Source: Dickeya dianthicola NCPPB 453 (GTDB taxonomy: Bacteria; Pseudomonadota; Gammaproteobacteria; Enterobacterales; Enterobacteriaceae). Taken from it: a DNA stretch of 64,000 nucleotides. Every line of letters starts with the position of its first letter. Position 1 is the first letter of the stretch. The stretch is from positions 3,687,139 to 3,751,138 of the forward strand of contig NZ_CM001841.1 of assembly GCF_000365305.1 (NCBI RefSeq), in the 5' to 3' direction. Shown here piece by piece: positions 1 through 9,689 of this stretch. The notes below the pieces were generated by a model. It was not told the origin of the DNA. It did no database searches and was given only the letters and a program-made list of their open reading frames with translations. The translations under genes and the position numbers were made by a program.

Positions 1-583
1 TTTCTGCTGTGGCGGCAAACAGACGCTGCTGCGCGCCGCCAGCAAACAGGCGCTGGATATCGAAATGCTGGAATCGCGCCTGACCATTCTGGCGGCGCAG
101 CCGTCAACGGAAAAAGACTGGCAGCAGGCGTCTCTGGGCGAAATTATCCAGCACATCATCAGCCGTTTCCACGATCGTCACCGCGAGCAGTTGCCGGAAT
201 TGATCCGGATGGCCGAAAAAGTGGAACGTGTACACCACGATAAACCAGCCTGCCCGCACGGACTGACCAATCAACTGATGCTGATTCACGACGATCTGGC
301 GCAGCACATGATGAAAGAAGAGCGGATCCTGTTCCCGATGATTCAGTCCGGTATGGGCGCGCAAGCCGGCGGGCCGATTTCGATGATGGAACACGAACAC
401 GATGACGCCGGTCAGCAACTGGAAGTGGTCAAAACGATCACCAACAACGTTACGCCGCCAGACAATGCCTGCACCACCTGGCGCGCGCTGTATACCGGCA
501 TCAACGAGTTTATCGACGACCTGATGGAGCACATCCATCTGGAAAACAACCAGTTATTCCCGCGGGCGCTGCGGGGCGAATAA
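1..583 (+). CDS. ytfE: YtfE (RIC) di-iron protein for iron-sulfur cluster repair, 5' end missing
   Basis: The reading frame is open from base 2, before the first in-frame ATG at 65, so the gene enters from outside the window; about 193 residues are present against about 220 in E. coli YtfE. The visible start [13 protein letters not shown] is the conserved CCGG part of the ScdA N-terminal domain. The rest is a hemerythrin-like four-helix domain with His/Glu pairs ([36 protein letters not shown]) that hold the di-iron centre. The family repairs Fe-S clusters after nitric oxide or oxidative damage in the cytoplasm and is NsrR-repressed in E. coli. The nsrR gene lies 12 kb away in this window, but the ytfE promoter is outside it. 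Confidence 0.96.
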   Translation, partial: FCCGGKQTLLRAASKQALDIEMLESRLTILAAQPSTEKDWQQASLGEIIQHIISRFHDRHREQLPELIRMAEKVERVHHDKPACPHGLTNQLMLIHDDLAQHMMKEERILFPMIQSGMGAQAGGPISMMEHEHDDAGQQLEVVKTITNNVTPPDNACTTWRALYTGINEFIDDLMEHIHLENNQLFPRALRGE

Positions 584-634
584 CAGCCGTTATTCGCCAT
601 GTAGCCGCTCGTATTGCGATAAAAACCTGGCGAT

Positions 635-668
635 AAAAAAACCGTGCGATTTTAAGCACGGTTTTTTG
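635..668. terminator. Bidirectional rho-independent terminator between ytfE and the DUF2502 gene
   Basis: The stem pairs AAAAAACCGTGC with GCACGGTTTTTT around a short AT-rich loop. Both strands end in a T run, so it can stop ytfE on the plus strand and the facing gene on the minus strand. Confidence 0.85.
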
Positions 669-696
669 TTTTATTCGACGTTATCAACCATCCGGC

Positions 697-1071
697 TTAC
701 CAGCGAGGACCACCGCCGTGGTGAGGACCGGGACCCCAACCCCATCCAGGGCCAGGCCCGCGTGGTCCGCCAGGAACGACATAAACCGGCGGCGGGGCTT
801 CTACCACCACAACACGGCGTGGCGGGGGGGGCGGTGCATAGTCGTAATATTGGTAATAAACCGGGCGGGCATGATGGCGACGGCGCTCATGCCAACTGTC
901 TGGGTCGCACCAACGATCGCCGTCCCAGTAATAGCCACGATCGTCACGATCGCCGATGTGAAGATACACACCCGGCAGCGCCAGACTCAGGCTGTCGGCC
1001 TGTGCGGCAGGCATCGCCGACAACAGTACACCCGTTATAATGGCACCGAATAAAAGTGGCTTAATCATCAT
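697..1071 (-). CDS. Secreted DUF2502 (YpeC-like) protein with proline/glycine-rich tail
   Basis: The 124-residue protein starts at the first of two adjacent ATGs (1071), behind an AGAGGTT ribosome binding site; a longer upstream frame lacks one. Residues 1-25 form a signal peptide ending in AQA. The core LYLHIGDRDDRGYYWDGDRW resembles the E. coli YpeC/DUF2502 signature of an IGDRD segment followed by YWDG and a Trp. The second half is low complexity: YQYYDYAPPPPP, a valine-rich stretch, then Gly/Pro/Trp repeats. Function is not known for the family; an exported envelope protein is likely. It is monocistronic and shares a terminator with ytfE. Confidence 0.75.
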   Translation of the reverse strand: MMIKPLLFGAIITGVLLSAMPAAQADSLSLALPGVYLHIGDRDDRGYYWDGDRWCDPDSWHERRRHHARPVYYQYYDYAPPPPPRRVVVVEAPPPVYVVPGGPRGPGPGWGWGPGPHHGGGPRW

Positions 1072-1316
1072 GCTAACCTCTGCTTCACCGCGATGCGGCG
1101 GATGACTCACTTATACGACGCGCCGCCATTAACCGCTATCAGAAAATGGCTAAATATTAATACCTTCAGGAAAGTAATTTCGGTTTGGCGCCGCTTGCCG
1201 AAGTCAGCATAACGGCGCAATCGTCAGGTCGATGAAAAACGATGGGATTGGTGCGGCTAACGCGATGGCGAGTCAGAGGAAAGCGTGCCGGGTCACGACG
1301 TACCCGGCAGAGAAAC

Positions 1317-1937
1317 TTACAGGATTTCCAGCAGTTCCACTTCAAAAATCAACGTGCTGAACGGCGGGATGGACGCGCCCGCGCCACGTTCGCCATACGC
1401 TAGATTCTGAGGAATATAGAGCTCCCACTTCGAACCGACCGGCATCAGCGTCAGCGCTTCGATCCAACCCGGAATCACGCCGCTGACCGGGAATTCCGCC
1501 GGCTGGCCGCGCTGCACCGAGCTGTCGAACACGGCGCCGTCAATCAGGCGGCCGGTGTAGTGAACCCGAACCCGATCCTGACGCGCCGGGATTGCGCCTT
1601 CGCCCTGCGTCAGCACACGAAATTGCAGGCCGCTCTCGGTGCTGTTGACGCCGTCTTTGCCGGCGTTGGCTTCCAGAAAGCGCTGCCCTTCCGCCGCTTG
1701 CTCACGCTGACGCTCACGACGCACCTCATCCGCCCGCTCATGCACTTCACGCAACGCGCGATGTACCACATCAACCGGCACCACAGGCGCGTTTCCTTCC
1801 AGCGCATCGCACAGCCCCGCGACCAGCGCATCGGGGATCAACCCCTCCAGACCAGATTCCTGCAGTTGTTGACCAATCTGCAGGCCAATGCCGTAGCTTG
1901 CCTGCGCTTCGACGCTGTCATAAGAAGGCGTTGTCAT
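1317..1937 (-). CDS. fklB: FklB, FKBP-type peptidyl-prolyl cis-trans isomerase (FKBP22)
   Basis: The 206-residue length equals E. coli FklB when the start is placed at MTTPSYDS (1937), preceded by AAGGAAC; the frame reads 13 codons further upstream without support. Residues 1-95 are the helical dimerisation domain ([10 protein letters not shown], then a charged coiled region). Residues 96-206 form the FKBP domain with [25 protein letters not shown] and [12 protein letters not shown]. No signal peptide is visible, in line with a cytoplasmic folding catalyst. Confidence 0.96.
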   Translation of the reverse strand: MTTPSYDSVEAQASYGIGLQIGQQLQESGLEGLIPDALVAGLCDALEGNAPVVPVDVVHRALREVHERADEVRRERQREQAAEGQRFLEANAGKDGVNSTESGLQFRVLTQGEGAIPARQDRVRVHYTGRLIDGAVFDSSVQRGQPAEFPVSGVIPGWIEALTLMPVGSKWELYIPQNLAYGERGAGASIPPFSTLIFEVELLEIL

Positions 1938-2163
1938 GAATGTTCCTTTAATCTGTAAAATACGAAAACGCAGCATAGCAGCGAGTCGGTTGAGGGTAAA
2001 ACGTTCTGTCGTGATCTCGCCGCCCTACCGGTCAGCGGTGCGCCAAACCGCTCATGTTTGCGGCGTCGGTATCCAATGACGATGACCTTAGCTGGTTATC
2101 TGCCCTTGATTACCGATATAATTAGCTTGTTTTCACCTTTATACGGTTCTAAGAGAGGTCATC

Positions 2164-2871
2164 ATGGGCAGAATCGCGCCCAGGAGAAAGCAATCCGCCT
2201 GGAATCACCTGACGCTATGGCAATCCTGCCAGAACTGGCTGACCCAATGGCGTCGACGCAAGGACATTCCCGGTGAACCGGAAGAAAGCGCAGACGAGGC
2301 GGAGACGGTTACCCCGGCCCCCGCGCCACGCCGCAGGCATCGCAGACAGCTATCCTGGCTGCGGACGCTTTGGCATCTGCCGGATGATTTCAGCTGGATG
2401 GAACCGCTGCCCTATCTTCACCGTCGTTGTATTCTGATTTTGCTGTGTTTGCTGTTGCTGGCGCTGCTGTGGCCGGTGTCCCCGCCCGCCTCCGCGCCTT
2501 CCCGTCAGGTGGACGTACCGCTCAGCTCGCAGAGCGCGCCGCTACAGGCGCAATTGGTGGACCCGGCTGCCACCGCCAGCCAGACGCCGCGCCCGGCGAC
2601 GCCTGGCGCCCACTGGCAATCCTACCAGATAGCCTCCGGCCAGACGCTGGCCCAGTTATTTCGCGACAACAACCTTCCCGTCAACGATGTCTTCGCTATG
2701 GCGCAGGAGGAGGGGCAAAGCAAGCCGCTCAGCAATCTGCGGACCGGGCAGAAAATCCAGCTACAGCTCAATACGCAAGGTATGGTGAGCCAGCTTGAGA
2801 TCGACACCCCGGACGGTCAACAGGTGCAGTTCGTCCGCCAGCAGGATGGCTCTTTCATCCGCATTCGCTGA
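2164..2871 (+). CDS. ytfB: YtfB, OapA-domain cell-division-associated membrane protein
   Basis: The 235-residue protein starts at 2164 behind GAGAGG. It has a basic cytoplasmic N-terminal region, a DDFSWMEPLPYLHRR motif typical of the OapA N-terminal domain, one transmembrane helix at about residues 88-105 (ILILLCLLLLALLWPV), a Pro/Ser/Ala linker and a C-terminal LysM-like OapA domain (WQSYQIASGQTLAQLFRDNN). The family is single-pass with a periplasmic glycan-binding domain linked to cell division in E. coli. It sits next to fklB as in E. coli and overlaps the facing DUF488 gene by 17 bp. Confidence 0.9.
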   Translation: MGRIAPRRKQSAWNHLTLWQSCQNWLTQWRRRKDIPGEPEESADEAETVTPAPAPRRRHRRQLSWLRTLWHLPDDFSWMEPLPYLHRRCILILLCLLLLALLWPVSPPASAPSRQVDVPLSSQSAPLQAQLVDPAATASQTPRPATPGAHWQSYQIASGQTLAQLFRDNNLPVNDVFAMAQEEGQSKPLSNLRTGQKIQLQLNTQGMVSQLEIDTPDGQQVQFVRQQDGSFIRIR

Positions 2872-3229
2872 GCGCTGCCTGTTCTATCAGAAAATCTCGC
2901 AACACCATCGCATGATTCCGCTCCGTATCCCGGCTGCCATACAGCAGGGTTATCGGCGGGGACTGACGCAGTAACGTCACCAGCGGCCGCCACGCGGTGT
3001 GCTGACTCAGTTCCGCACGGTACATCCCGACAAAGGTTTCCCATTGCACCGGATTGGCGTGAAACCAACGCCGTAGCTCATGGCCTGGCGCGACGTCTTT
3101 AAGCCAGACGACGCCGGGCAGACGGCTTTTGGCTATGCCGCGCGGCCACAACCTGTCGACCAGAAACGAGGGGAAAGAAAAAGGGGGCTGCGCATCATAG
3201 ACACGCATCAATTGGACCGGCTCGCTCAT
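2855..3229 (-). CDS. DUF488 family protein (YeaO-like)
   Basis: The 124-residue cytoplasmic protein has the family signature VDRLWPRGIAKSRL near residue 25, ELRRWFH in the middle and LLYGSRDTERNHAMVL near the C-terminus, colinear with E. coli YeaO. The biochemical role of the family is unknown. Its 3' end overlaps the 3' end of ytfB on the other strand by 17 bp, so the two transcripts converge without a spacer. Confidence 0.88.
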   Translation of the reverse strand: MSEPVQLMRVYDAQPPFSFPSFLVDRLWPRGIAKSRLPGVVWLKDVAPGHELRRWFHANPVQWETFVGMYRAELSQHTAWRPLVTLLRQSPPITLLYGSRDTERNHAMVLRDFLIEQAALSECG

Positions 3230-3291
3230 CTCGTCTGTCGCTCAATAATACACACGTTGATGATAGGCCGCTTTGGCTGGCTTACCAATGC

Positions 3292-3318
3292 AAAACGCTG
3301 GCGCAAGGCCAGCGTTTT
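3292..3318 (-). terminator. Terminator of the rpsF-priB-rpsR-rplI operon
   Basis: An 11-bp perfect stem, AAAACGCTGGC with GCCAGCGTTTT, surrounds a five-base loop 26 bp beyond the rplI stop. A short T run follows on the minus strand. Confidence 0.75.
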
Positions 3319-3344
3319 ACCTGTTGTGGTAACCGAAGTAAAAA

Positions 3345-3794
3345 TTACTCGGCAACAACCACGACGTTCAGCTTGGCGAATACGTCGCTGTGCAGTTGGA
3401 AGCTCACTTCGTGCTCACCCAGCATGCGCAGAACGCCGTTCGGCAGGCGAACTTCGCTCTTGGCAACATCAACACCCGCAGCGGTGACCGCATCAGCGAT
3501 GTCGCGAGTACCGATGGAACCGAACAGTTTGCCTTCGTCACCCGCTTTAGATGCGATAGTCACGGAAGCCAGCGCGTTGACTTTCTCAGCGCGAGCTTCA
3601 GCAGCAGTCAGAACGTCAGCCAGTTTGGCTTCCAGTTCAGCGCGGCGGGCTTCGAAAAACTCAACGTTTTTCTTGGTTGCCGGCACAGCTTTGCCCTGCG
3701 GAACCAGGAAGTTACGAGCGTAGCCCGCTTTAACGTTAACCTGATCACCCAGGCTGCCCAGGTTTGCTACTTTATCCAGCAGAATAACTTGCAT
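3345..3794 (-). CDS. rplI: 50S ribosomal protein L9
   Basis: The 149-residue protein has the length of E. coli L9. It begins [19 protein letters not shown] and carries [16 protein letters not shown], the L9 family signature, in the N-terminal rRNA-binding domain. A long connecting helix follows ([11 protein letters not shown]) and then the C-terminal domain. It is the last gene of a four-gene ribosomal/primosome operon, 41 bp after rpsR, and is followed by a terminator. Confidence 0.99.
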   Translation of the reverse strand: MQVILLDKVANLGSLGDQVNVKAGYARNFLVPQGKAVPATKKNVEFFEARRAELEAKLADVLTAAEARAEKVNALASVTIASKAGDEGKLFGSIGTRDIADAVTAAGVDVAKSEVRLPNGVLRMLGEHEVSFQLHSDVFAKLNVVVVAE

Positions 3795-3835
3795 TACCTT
3801 ATCCTCTCAAAGTCTCGTTAATGGACAGTGGCCGA

Positions 3836-4385
<550 letters not shown>

Positions 4386-4393
4386 CACAACAA

Positions 4394-4804
<411 letters not shown>

Positions 4805-4826
4805 TTATTCAGCCTCCTGTCAGGGT

Positions 4827-4871
4827 CAGCCGCGGCCCATGGAAGCAAGGAACGTGTTGTGTGAACGGCTG
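4827..4871 (-). promoter_or_regulatory. Possible S6:S18 autoregulatory leader upstream of rpsF
   Basis: The rpsF mRNA leader contains an inverted repeat (CAGCCG and CGGCTG, 33-base loop) with a GGGCCGCGG segment, 40 bases before the start codon. In many bacteria the S6:S18 complex binds a CCG-containing leader structure to repress this operon. The match is by position and general shape only. Confidence 0.3.
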
Positions 4872-4967
4872 AAAAAATGACGCGTAATCATACTGACTGC
4901 CACACGGAAAAACAAGCCATATCGCTAATTCCCCCCCTGATGAACAGATAAAGGAAAAATAAGGAGA

Positions 4968-5002
4968 AAAAGAAAGAAGAAATAGCCCGCTGGTAGCGGG
5001 CC
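4968..5002 (-). terminator. Terminator of yjfP
   Basis: The stem GCCCGCT-ACC-AGCGGGC on the minus strand is followed by TATTTCTTCTTTCTTTTT. It lies 14 bp beyond the yjfP stop codon. Confidence 0.7.
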
Positions 5003-5015
5003 GGAGGCGGGTCAA

Positions 5016-5765
5016 TCAGAGCGAGCGCGAGAAGAAATCCGCGCTAGCCCGCAGAGCGGTCGGGGTGATTTTGTGGCCGATGCCGGCCTCGGTCAGGTAA
5101 GTCAGGCGCTGATGGGACTGGCGGGCGCTTAGCTCCCGATACAATCGTTCGCTCTCCTGCGCCGGCACCAGTTCATCCGCCAGACCGTGCCAGAGCAACA
5201 GCGGACGGTCGGAAACCTTGTCCAGTTGATGACGCACATCAAAGGGCGCCACTCGCTCAGCCAGCGCCTGTAACTGCGCCTGCGCGCCCGGTTCCTCCGA
5301 CGTTACCGGCGGAAACAGCGTCTGCGACAACGATGAAAAGTATCCGGAGCCCATAAAGCAGGCCACAGCCCGCAGCCAGGGATATTGCGTCATCGCCGCC
5401 AGCGCAGTCATTCCCCCCATTGATGCGCCGCAAATCCCGACCCGATCCCCATCAATCAGCCCCCGTTCACGGCACCAGTTCAGATGGACGGGCAATTCCT
5501 GGACATTATTAAGGAAAATATCCCAGAAACAGCGCCAGCGACGCGCCTCATCGCCGTCAAACCGCGCGCCATGCATCAACGCATCCGGCGCGATGACGCG
5601 AAACCCGGCCTTCGCCAGCGCGTAGGCAAAATACGCGTAGACTTCCTTCGACGAGGTATAGCCATGAAAGAAGAAAATGGTTGGCAACGGCCGCGTTCCG
5701 CCGCCGGATGGAAAGGCGTGCAGCACGTCTATTCCTGAAACATTCTCACTTCCCATTTCTACCAT
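5016..5765 (-). CDS. yjfP: YjfP-like alpha/beta-hydrolase esterase
   Basis: The 249-residue length equals E. coli YjfP. The start is the second of two adjacent ATGs (5765), five bases after AAGGAGG; the first ATG is only two bases from it. Alpha/beta hydrolase landmarks are FFFHGYTSS (oxyanion region, about residue 32), the nucleophile elbow GASMGG (about residue 113), HGLADELVP (acid) and GIGHKITP (catalytic His). E. coli YjfP hydrolyses short acyl esters; the natural substrate is unknown. No signal peptide is seen, so it is cytoplasmic. Confidence 0.9.
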   Translation of the reverse strand: MVEMGSENVSGIDVLHAFPSGGGTRPLPTIFFFHGYTSSKEVYAYFAYALAKAGFRVIAPDALMHGARFDGDEARRWRCFWDIFLNNVQELPVHLNWCRERGLIDGDRVGICGASMGGMTALAAMTQYPWLRAVACFMGSGYFSSLSQTLFPPVTSEEPGAQAQLQALAERVAPFDVRHQLDKVSDRPLLLWHGLADELVPAQESERLYRELSARQSHQRLTYLTEAGIGHKITPTALRASADFFSRSL

Positions 5766-5918
5766 CATCGCCTCCTTTCCTTCGTTGATTGACAGGTAAA
5801 ACCGTAAAAAACGCCTACAATTATTCTGTATATCATTTAACCGCCAGCAACAATCAACACATAGAAAAATAAATCGCAATGATCTTAATCAAATTAGTTA
5901 CAAAAGCACCAATTAGTG

Positions 5919-5945
5919 TAAAATTTCGCACTTTTTTGCCGTTAA
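5919..5945 (+). promoter_or_regulatory. FliA (sigma-28) promoter of the chemoreceptor gene
   Basis: TAAA, exactly 15 bases, then GCCGTTAA. The sigma-28 consensus is TAAA-N15-GCCGATAA, so 11 of 12 defined bases match. It ends 45 bp before the chemoreceptor start codon on the same strand, placing this receptor in the flagellar late-gene regulon. Confidence 0.75.
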
Positions 5946-5990
5946 CGGCATTAACCACCCCTAATAACATCCACAATAAAGAGAATTATC

Positions 5991-7931
5991 ATGCAGCTTG
6001 CTTTTAGACGCTGGAGCCTCGGTGTCAAACTTTCAGTTATCGCCTCCCTGAGTGTGGCTGTGCTGTTTATCGCATTCAGCCTCAGTCTGACCCGCTCAGC
6101 CGGTGAGAAACTGGAATCATTGACAATGCATGACATGGAAAGTCAGGTTACGGGTATTACCGATATGATAGCCATGTACGACACCAGCCTGCAGGCCAGC
6201 GTCGACAGCTATACCAATCTGTTTGCCAGCTTTCTTCCTTCTCGTTTTACCGTGGACAATCAGGCGCGTCTGCCCATCAGCGCTACGACCGCGCCGACCC
6301 TGAAATCCGGTGATACCATCCTCAACATGAACACCGCCGTCACCGACGACTTTCTCAGCCGTACCGGCGCCATTTCCACCATTTTCGTGCGCGATGGCGA
6401 CGACTTCGTGCGTATCACCACCTCGCTGAAGAAGGAGGATAGCTCGCGCGCCATCGGCACCAAACTGGATCGCGCCAGCCCGGCGTTCGCCCCCGTCTCC
6501 GGCAACAAGTCCTTCAGCGGCTTAGCGGTACTGTTCGGCAAACAATATATCACCCAGTACAAACCGGTCACCGACGCCAGCGGCAGCGTGATCGCCATTC
6601 TGTTCGTGGGGATTGATATCAGCAAAGAATTTGCCCAGATGCAAAAACGTATTCTGGATAAACGCATCGGCGACAGCGGCCACTTTATCGTGCTTAGCAA
6701 GGCAGGCGCGACGGCCGGCGCTTATCTGGTACACCCGACACTGAGCGGGCAAAAACCGGACTGGTCCGGCGATGCGTTGCAGCAGGTGCTGAAAAGCGAC
6801 GGCGGCAGCCTGGAATACGATGATAACAGCTTGAGCGGCGATGACCGTACCCAGGTGATGGTGTATCGCAGCGTGCCGCAGTGGAAATGGGTCGTCGTCG
6901 GCACCATCAGCAAGGCCAGTCTGCTGGCGGAAATCAATACCATCCGCAATCTGTTTCTGGGCGGCGGCATCGCGCTGGTGGCGCTGTTCGCCGTGTTCTT
7001 TGTCTACCTGACCCGCCGCTGGTTGAGCCGCCCGCTGGATGAAGTGGTTAAAGTGGCGGAACAGTTCGCTGCCGGCAACCTGCAGGCGACGCTGACCACC
7101 GAGAGCCAGGATGAAGTCGGCCGGCTGGTGGACGCCATCAACAACATGGGCCACGGCCTGACCCGGTTGGTGTCTCAGGTGCGCGATGCCGCCGAAGAGA
7201 TCGCCGCCGGCACTGACGCGCTGGCTGAAGACAGCGGCAACATCAGCGAGCAGATTTCCCGTCAGGCCAGCAGCGTGGAAGAAACCTCGGCGACGATGGA
7301 GCAGTTGGCCTCGACGGTGAAACAGAATGCCGACAACGTCTCCGCCGCCAAAGGGCTGGCGACGGAAAGCGCCAGCGCCGCGCAGAATGGCAGCATAACG
7401 GTGACGGACTCGGTGGAAACCATGAGTGAAATCAAACGCTCGTCGCAGAAAATCGCCGACATCACCACCACCATCCAGTCTATCGCTTTCCAGACCAACA
7501 TTCTGGCGCTTAACGCGGCGGTAGAGGCTTCGCGCGCCGGCGAGCACGGCAAAGGTTTCGCCGTGGTCGCCGCCGAGGTGCGCTCGCTGGCTCAACGCAG
7601 CTCCACCGCGGTGAAGGAAATCGAGGCGCTGATTACCGAATCGCTGCATCAGATCGAAACCGGCTACCGTTTCTCGGAAAAAACCCGTTCGGTGATGGAC
7701 GATCTGCTGCACCGCATTCAGCAGGTCAGCACCATCGTTAATGACATTGATATCGCCTCGCGCGAACAGTCACAGGGAATTGAACAGGTCAACGTGGCTA
7801 TCAACCAGATTGGGCAGGCCATCAACCAGAACGCCTCGCTGGTGCAGAACTCGGAAAGCACCGCGCAAGGGTTACGCGAAAAAGGCCATCATCTGAGCGA
7901 TGTGGTCAGCGTGTTCCGCATCCATCCCTAA
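5991..7931 (+). CDS. Methyl-accepting chemotaxis protein with periplasmic Cache domain
   Basis: The 646-residue transducer starts behind AAGAGA. TM1 is about residues 13-35. The periplasmic ligand domain (about 36-318) has features of the Cache3/Cache2 fusion type (FVRDGDDFVRITTSL, AYLVHPTLSGQ, WKWVVVGTI). TM2 is about 322-342, then HAMP (RRWLSRPLDEVVKVAEQFAAG) and a signalling domain with hairpin tip IAFQTNILALNAAVEASRAG. The C-terminus ends SVFRIHP without an NWETF-type CheR/CheB docking pentapeptide. The ligand cannot be read from the sequence; Cache domains often bind small organic acids or amino acids. Confidence 0.93.
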   Translation: MQLAFRRWSLGVKLSVIASLSVAVLFIAFSLSLTRSAGEKLESLTMHDMESQVTGITDMIAMYDTSLQASVDSYTNLFASFLPSRFTVDNQARLPISATTAPTLKSGDTILNMNTAVTDDFLSRTGAISTIFVRDGDDFVRITTSLKKEDSSRAIGTKLDRASPAFAPVSGNKSFSGLAVLFGKQYITQYKPVTDASGSVIAILFVGIDISKEFAQMQKRILDKRIGDSGHFIVLSKAGATAGAYLVHPTLSGQKPDWSGDALQQVLKSDGGSLEYDDNSLSGDDRTQVMVYRSVPQWKWVVVGTISKASLLAEINTIRNLFLGGGIALVALFAVFFVYLTRRWLSRPLDEVVKVAEQFAAGNLQATLTTESQDEVGRLVDAINNMGHGLTRLVSQVRDAAEEIAAGTDALAEDSGNISEQISRQASSVEETSATMEQLASTVKQNADNVSAAKGLATESASAAQNGSITVTDSVETMSEIKRSSQKIADITTTIQSIAFQTNILALNAAVEASRAGEHGKGFAVVAAEVRSLAQRSSTAVKEIEALITESLHQIETGYRFSEKTRSVMDDLLHRIQQVSTIVNDIDIASREQSQGIEQVNVAINQIGQAINQNASLVQNSESTAQGLREKGHHLSDVVSVFRIHP

Positions 7932-8067
7932 TCGCTTCATCACCTCTGCCGGCCGCCGGCAGAGGCCCGCTTCGGCGGCTTATCCCCGTAGCACGCCAGC
8001 GGTATCCCTTTTTGCCTCAAGGGGTTACACTATACCCACCTATACCGGACCGACCGGAACACCACCT

Positions 8068-8436
8068 ATGACATGTCCATCATGGCTATTACGCGTTCCG
8101 CCGTTGAACCGCGTGGTGCTGAGCGCCCTGTTGTCGATGTTGATCAGTGGCTGTACGTTGCTGGCCGGCAAGCCGGTCCCGCCGCCGCCGCCCGCGGAAC
8201 AGGCGGTCGACGTGTCCAGAGAACAGAGCTATCTGCTGGAAAAAGCCGGTTCGGTTTCGGTGGATGTACGCGGCAGTCTGGATGACGCGGTACGGGAAAT
8301 ACAACGTCAGGCCAATGCACGCGGCATGCCTTATTACCGGGTGGTCAGCCTGACGGAAAGCGAACATGTGCGACGAGATAGCTGGCACGGCTATGCCATC
8401 TTCTACCGGCCGCCGGCCGCCGCCGGCCGCCCTTGA
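8068..8436 (+). CDS. bsmA: BsmA-like DUF1471 lipoprotein
   Basis: The 122-residue protein starts at the ATG at 8068. A lipoprotein signal peptide ends LSMLISGCTLL (cleavage before Cys), followed by a proline run and a DUF1471 domain (GSVSVDVRGSLDDAVREIQ...YYRVVSLTES...YAIFYR). It is colinear with E. coli BsmA, a lipoprotein linked to biofilm and peroxide tolerance that likewise sits near yjfP and rlmB. The frame is open far upstream but no start there has support. Confidence 0.82.
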   Translation: MTCPSWLLRVPPLNRVVLSALLSMLISGCTLLAGKPVPPPPPAEQAVDVSREQSYLLEKAGSVSVDVRGSLDDAVREIQRQANARGMPYYRVVSLTESEHVRRDSWHGYAIFYRPPAAAGRP

Positions 8437-8482
8437 ACCAACCAGGCCAAATCAGTGCCCCAAAGAGATTAAGAGGATAAGG

Positions 8483-8758
8483 ATGAAAACAACGATTGCC
8501 GCCATCGCCCTGTTACTGCTGACAACCGGCGTTAGCGGCGTGGCCGCGGCCTCGGAATACCCGTGCCGCAGCCCGGAATGGAATACCTGGGTCGAGTTAC
8601 AAGTGAATACGCGCGAGCAGTTGGGCAATGTCGAAGTGGGTTCGCTGGTCTGGCAACAAGCGGTAGAAAGCCGACTGCCTGCGGCCTCCTGGCCATCACG
8701 CAATTCAGTGCTGTGGTGCGCGGCTGTAGAACAAAAGCTCGCCAGCCTGAAAAAATAA
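8483..8758 (+). CDS. Small secreted protein of unknown function with two cysteines
   Basis: The 91-residue protein starts at 8483 behind AAGAGGATAAGG, 46 bp after bsmA, probably in one transcript. Residues 1-23 form a signal peptide ending VAAA. The mature part has EYPCRSPEWNTWVE near its start and SVLWCAAVEQKL near its end; the single Cys in each could form a disulfide. I do not recognise the family. It occupies the place where E. coli has yjfN, but it does not resemble DUF1471. Confidence 0.7.
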   Translation: MKTTIAAIALLLLTTGVSGVAAASEYPCRSPEWNTWVELQVNTREQLGNVEVGSLVWQQAVESRLPAASWPSRNSVLWCAAVEQKLASLKK

Positions 8759-8783
8759 CGCCTATCCCACGCCCGATAGCAGT

Positions 8784-8807
8784 AGGGCAACCTGTCGCGG
8801 TTGCCCT
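8784..8807. terminator. Hairpin between convergent genes (91-residue protein and rlmB)
   Basis: A perfect 9-bp stem, AGGGCAACC with GGTTGCCCT, surrounds a six-base loop midway between the two stop codons. There is no clear T run, so termination may be inefficient. Confidence 0.5.
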
Positions 8808-8861
8808 GCCTGTTGGGTATCTTGCCTGATGCCCGTTCTGTTTAGCGCGCCGGCGCCACGA

Positions 8862-9596
8862 TTACGCCAGGCGCTGGCGTACCGCCTCAAACAGGCAAAT
8901 TCCGGTGGCGACCGACACGTTCAGCGACGACACGCTGCCCGCCATTGGAATGCTGATCAGCTCATCGCAGTGCTCGCGGGTCAGGCGACGCATCCCTTCC
9001 CCTTCCGCCCCCATCACCAGCGCCAGCGGGCCGGTGAGTTTGCTCTGATACAGGGTGTGATCCGCCTCGCCCGCCGTACCGACGACCCAGACGTTTTGCT
9101 CCTGCAGGAAGCGCAGCGTTCGCGCCAGATTGGTCACGCGAATCAGCGCCACGGTTTCCGCCGCGCCACAGGCGACTTTCTTCGCGGTGGCGTTGAGTTG
9201 AGCGGAACGATCGCGCGGCACAATCACCGCGTGGACCCCCGCCGCGTCGGCGCTGCGCAGGCAGGCGCCCAGATTGTGCGGGTCGGTCACGCCATCCAGC
9301 ACCAGCAGGAACGGGGTATCCAGCGATGCCAGCAGCCCCGGTAGATCGTTTTCCTGATACTGACGCCCTTCTTTCACCCGGGCGACAATTCCCTGATGCA
9401 CCGCGCCTTCCACCTTGTCGTCCAGCCACTGACGATTGGCGACCTGCACCGCGATGCCGTTGGCTTCCAGCTCGGCTATCAACGGCTGCAGACGGCGGTC
9501 TTCACGTCCTTTAAGGGTGAACACGTCCAGAAAACGTTGGGGGTCTTGCTCCAGCAGCGCTTTCACCGCATGGATGCCGTAAATAATTTCGCTCAT
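8862..9596 (-). CDS. rlmB: RlmB, 23S rRNA (guanosine-2251-2'-O)-methyltransferase
   Basis: The 244-residue SpoU-class methyltransferase begins [17 protein letters not shown]. It shows the three SPOUT motifs: [21 protein letters not shown] (motif 1, Asn/Arg), [10 protein letters not shown] (motif 2) and [18 protein letters not shown] (motif 3), which form the knotted SAM site. It modifies G2251 in the peptidyl-transferase loop. It lies 93 bp after rnr in the nsrR-rnr-rlmB order known from E. coli. Confidence 0.98.
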   Translation of the reverse strand: MSEIIYGIHAVKALLEQDPQRFLDVFTLKGREDRRLQPLIAELEANGIAVQVANRQWLDDKVEGAVHQGIVARVKEGRQYQENDLPGLLASLDTPFLLVLDGVTDPHNLGACLRSADAAGVHAVIVPRDRSAQLNATAKKVACGAAETVALIRVTNLARTLRFLQEQNVWVVGTAGEADHTLYQSKLTGPLALVMGAEGEGMRRLTREHCDELISIPMAGSVSSLNVSVATGICLFEAVRQRLA

Positions 9597-9689
9597 TAAT
9601 ACTCTTTAACAATAGGTGTTAACAATACGCATCAAAACGCGTCAAACAGGTTAACGGGGCAGCCGGCCAGGCTGCCCAGGGTGCGACGA

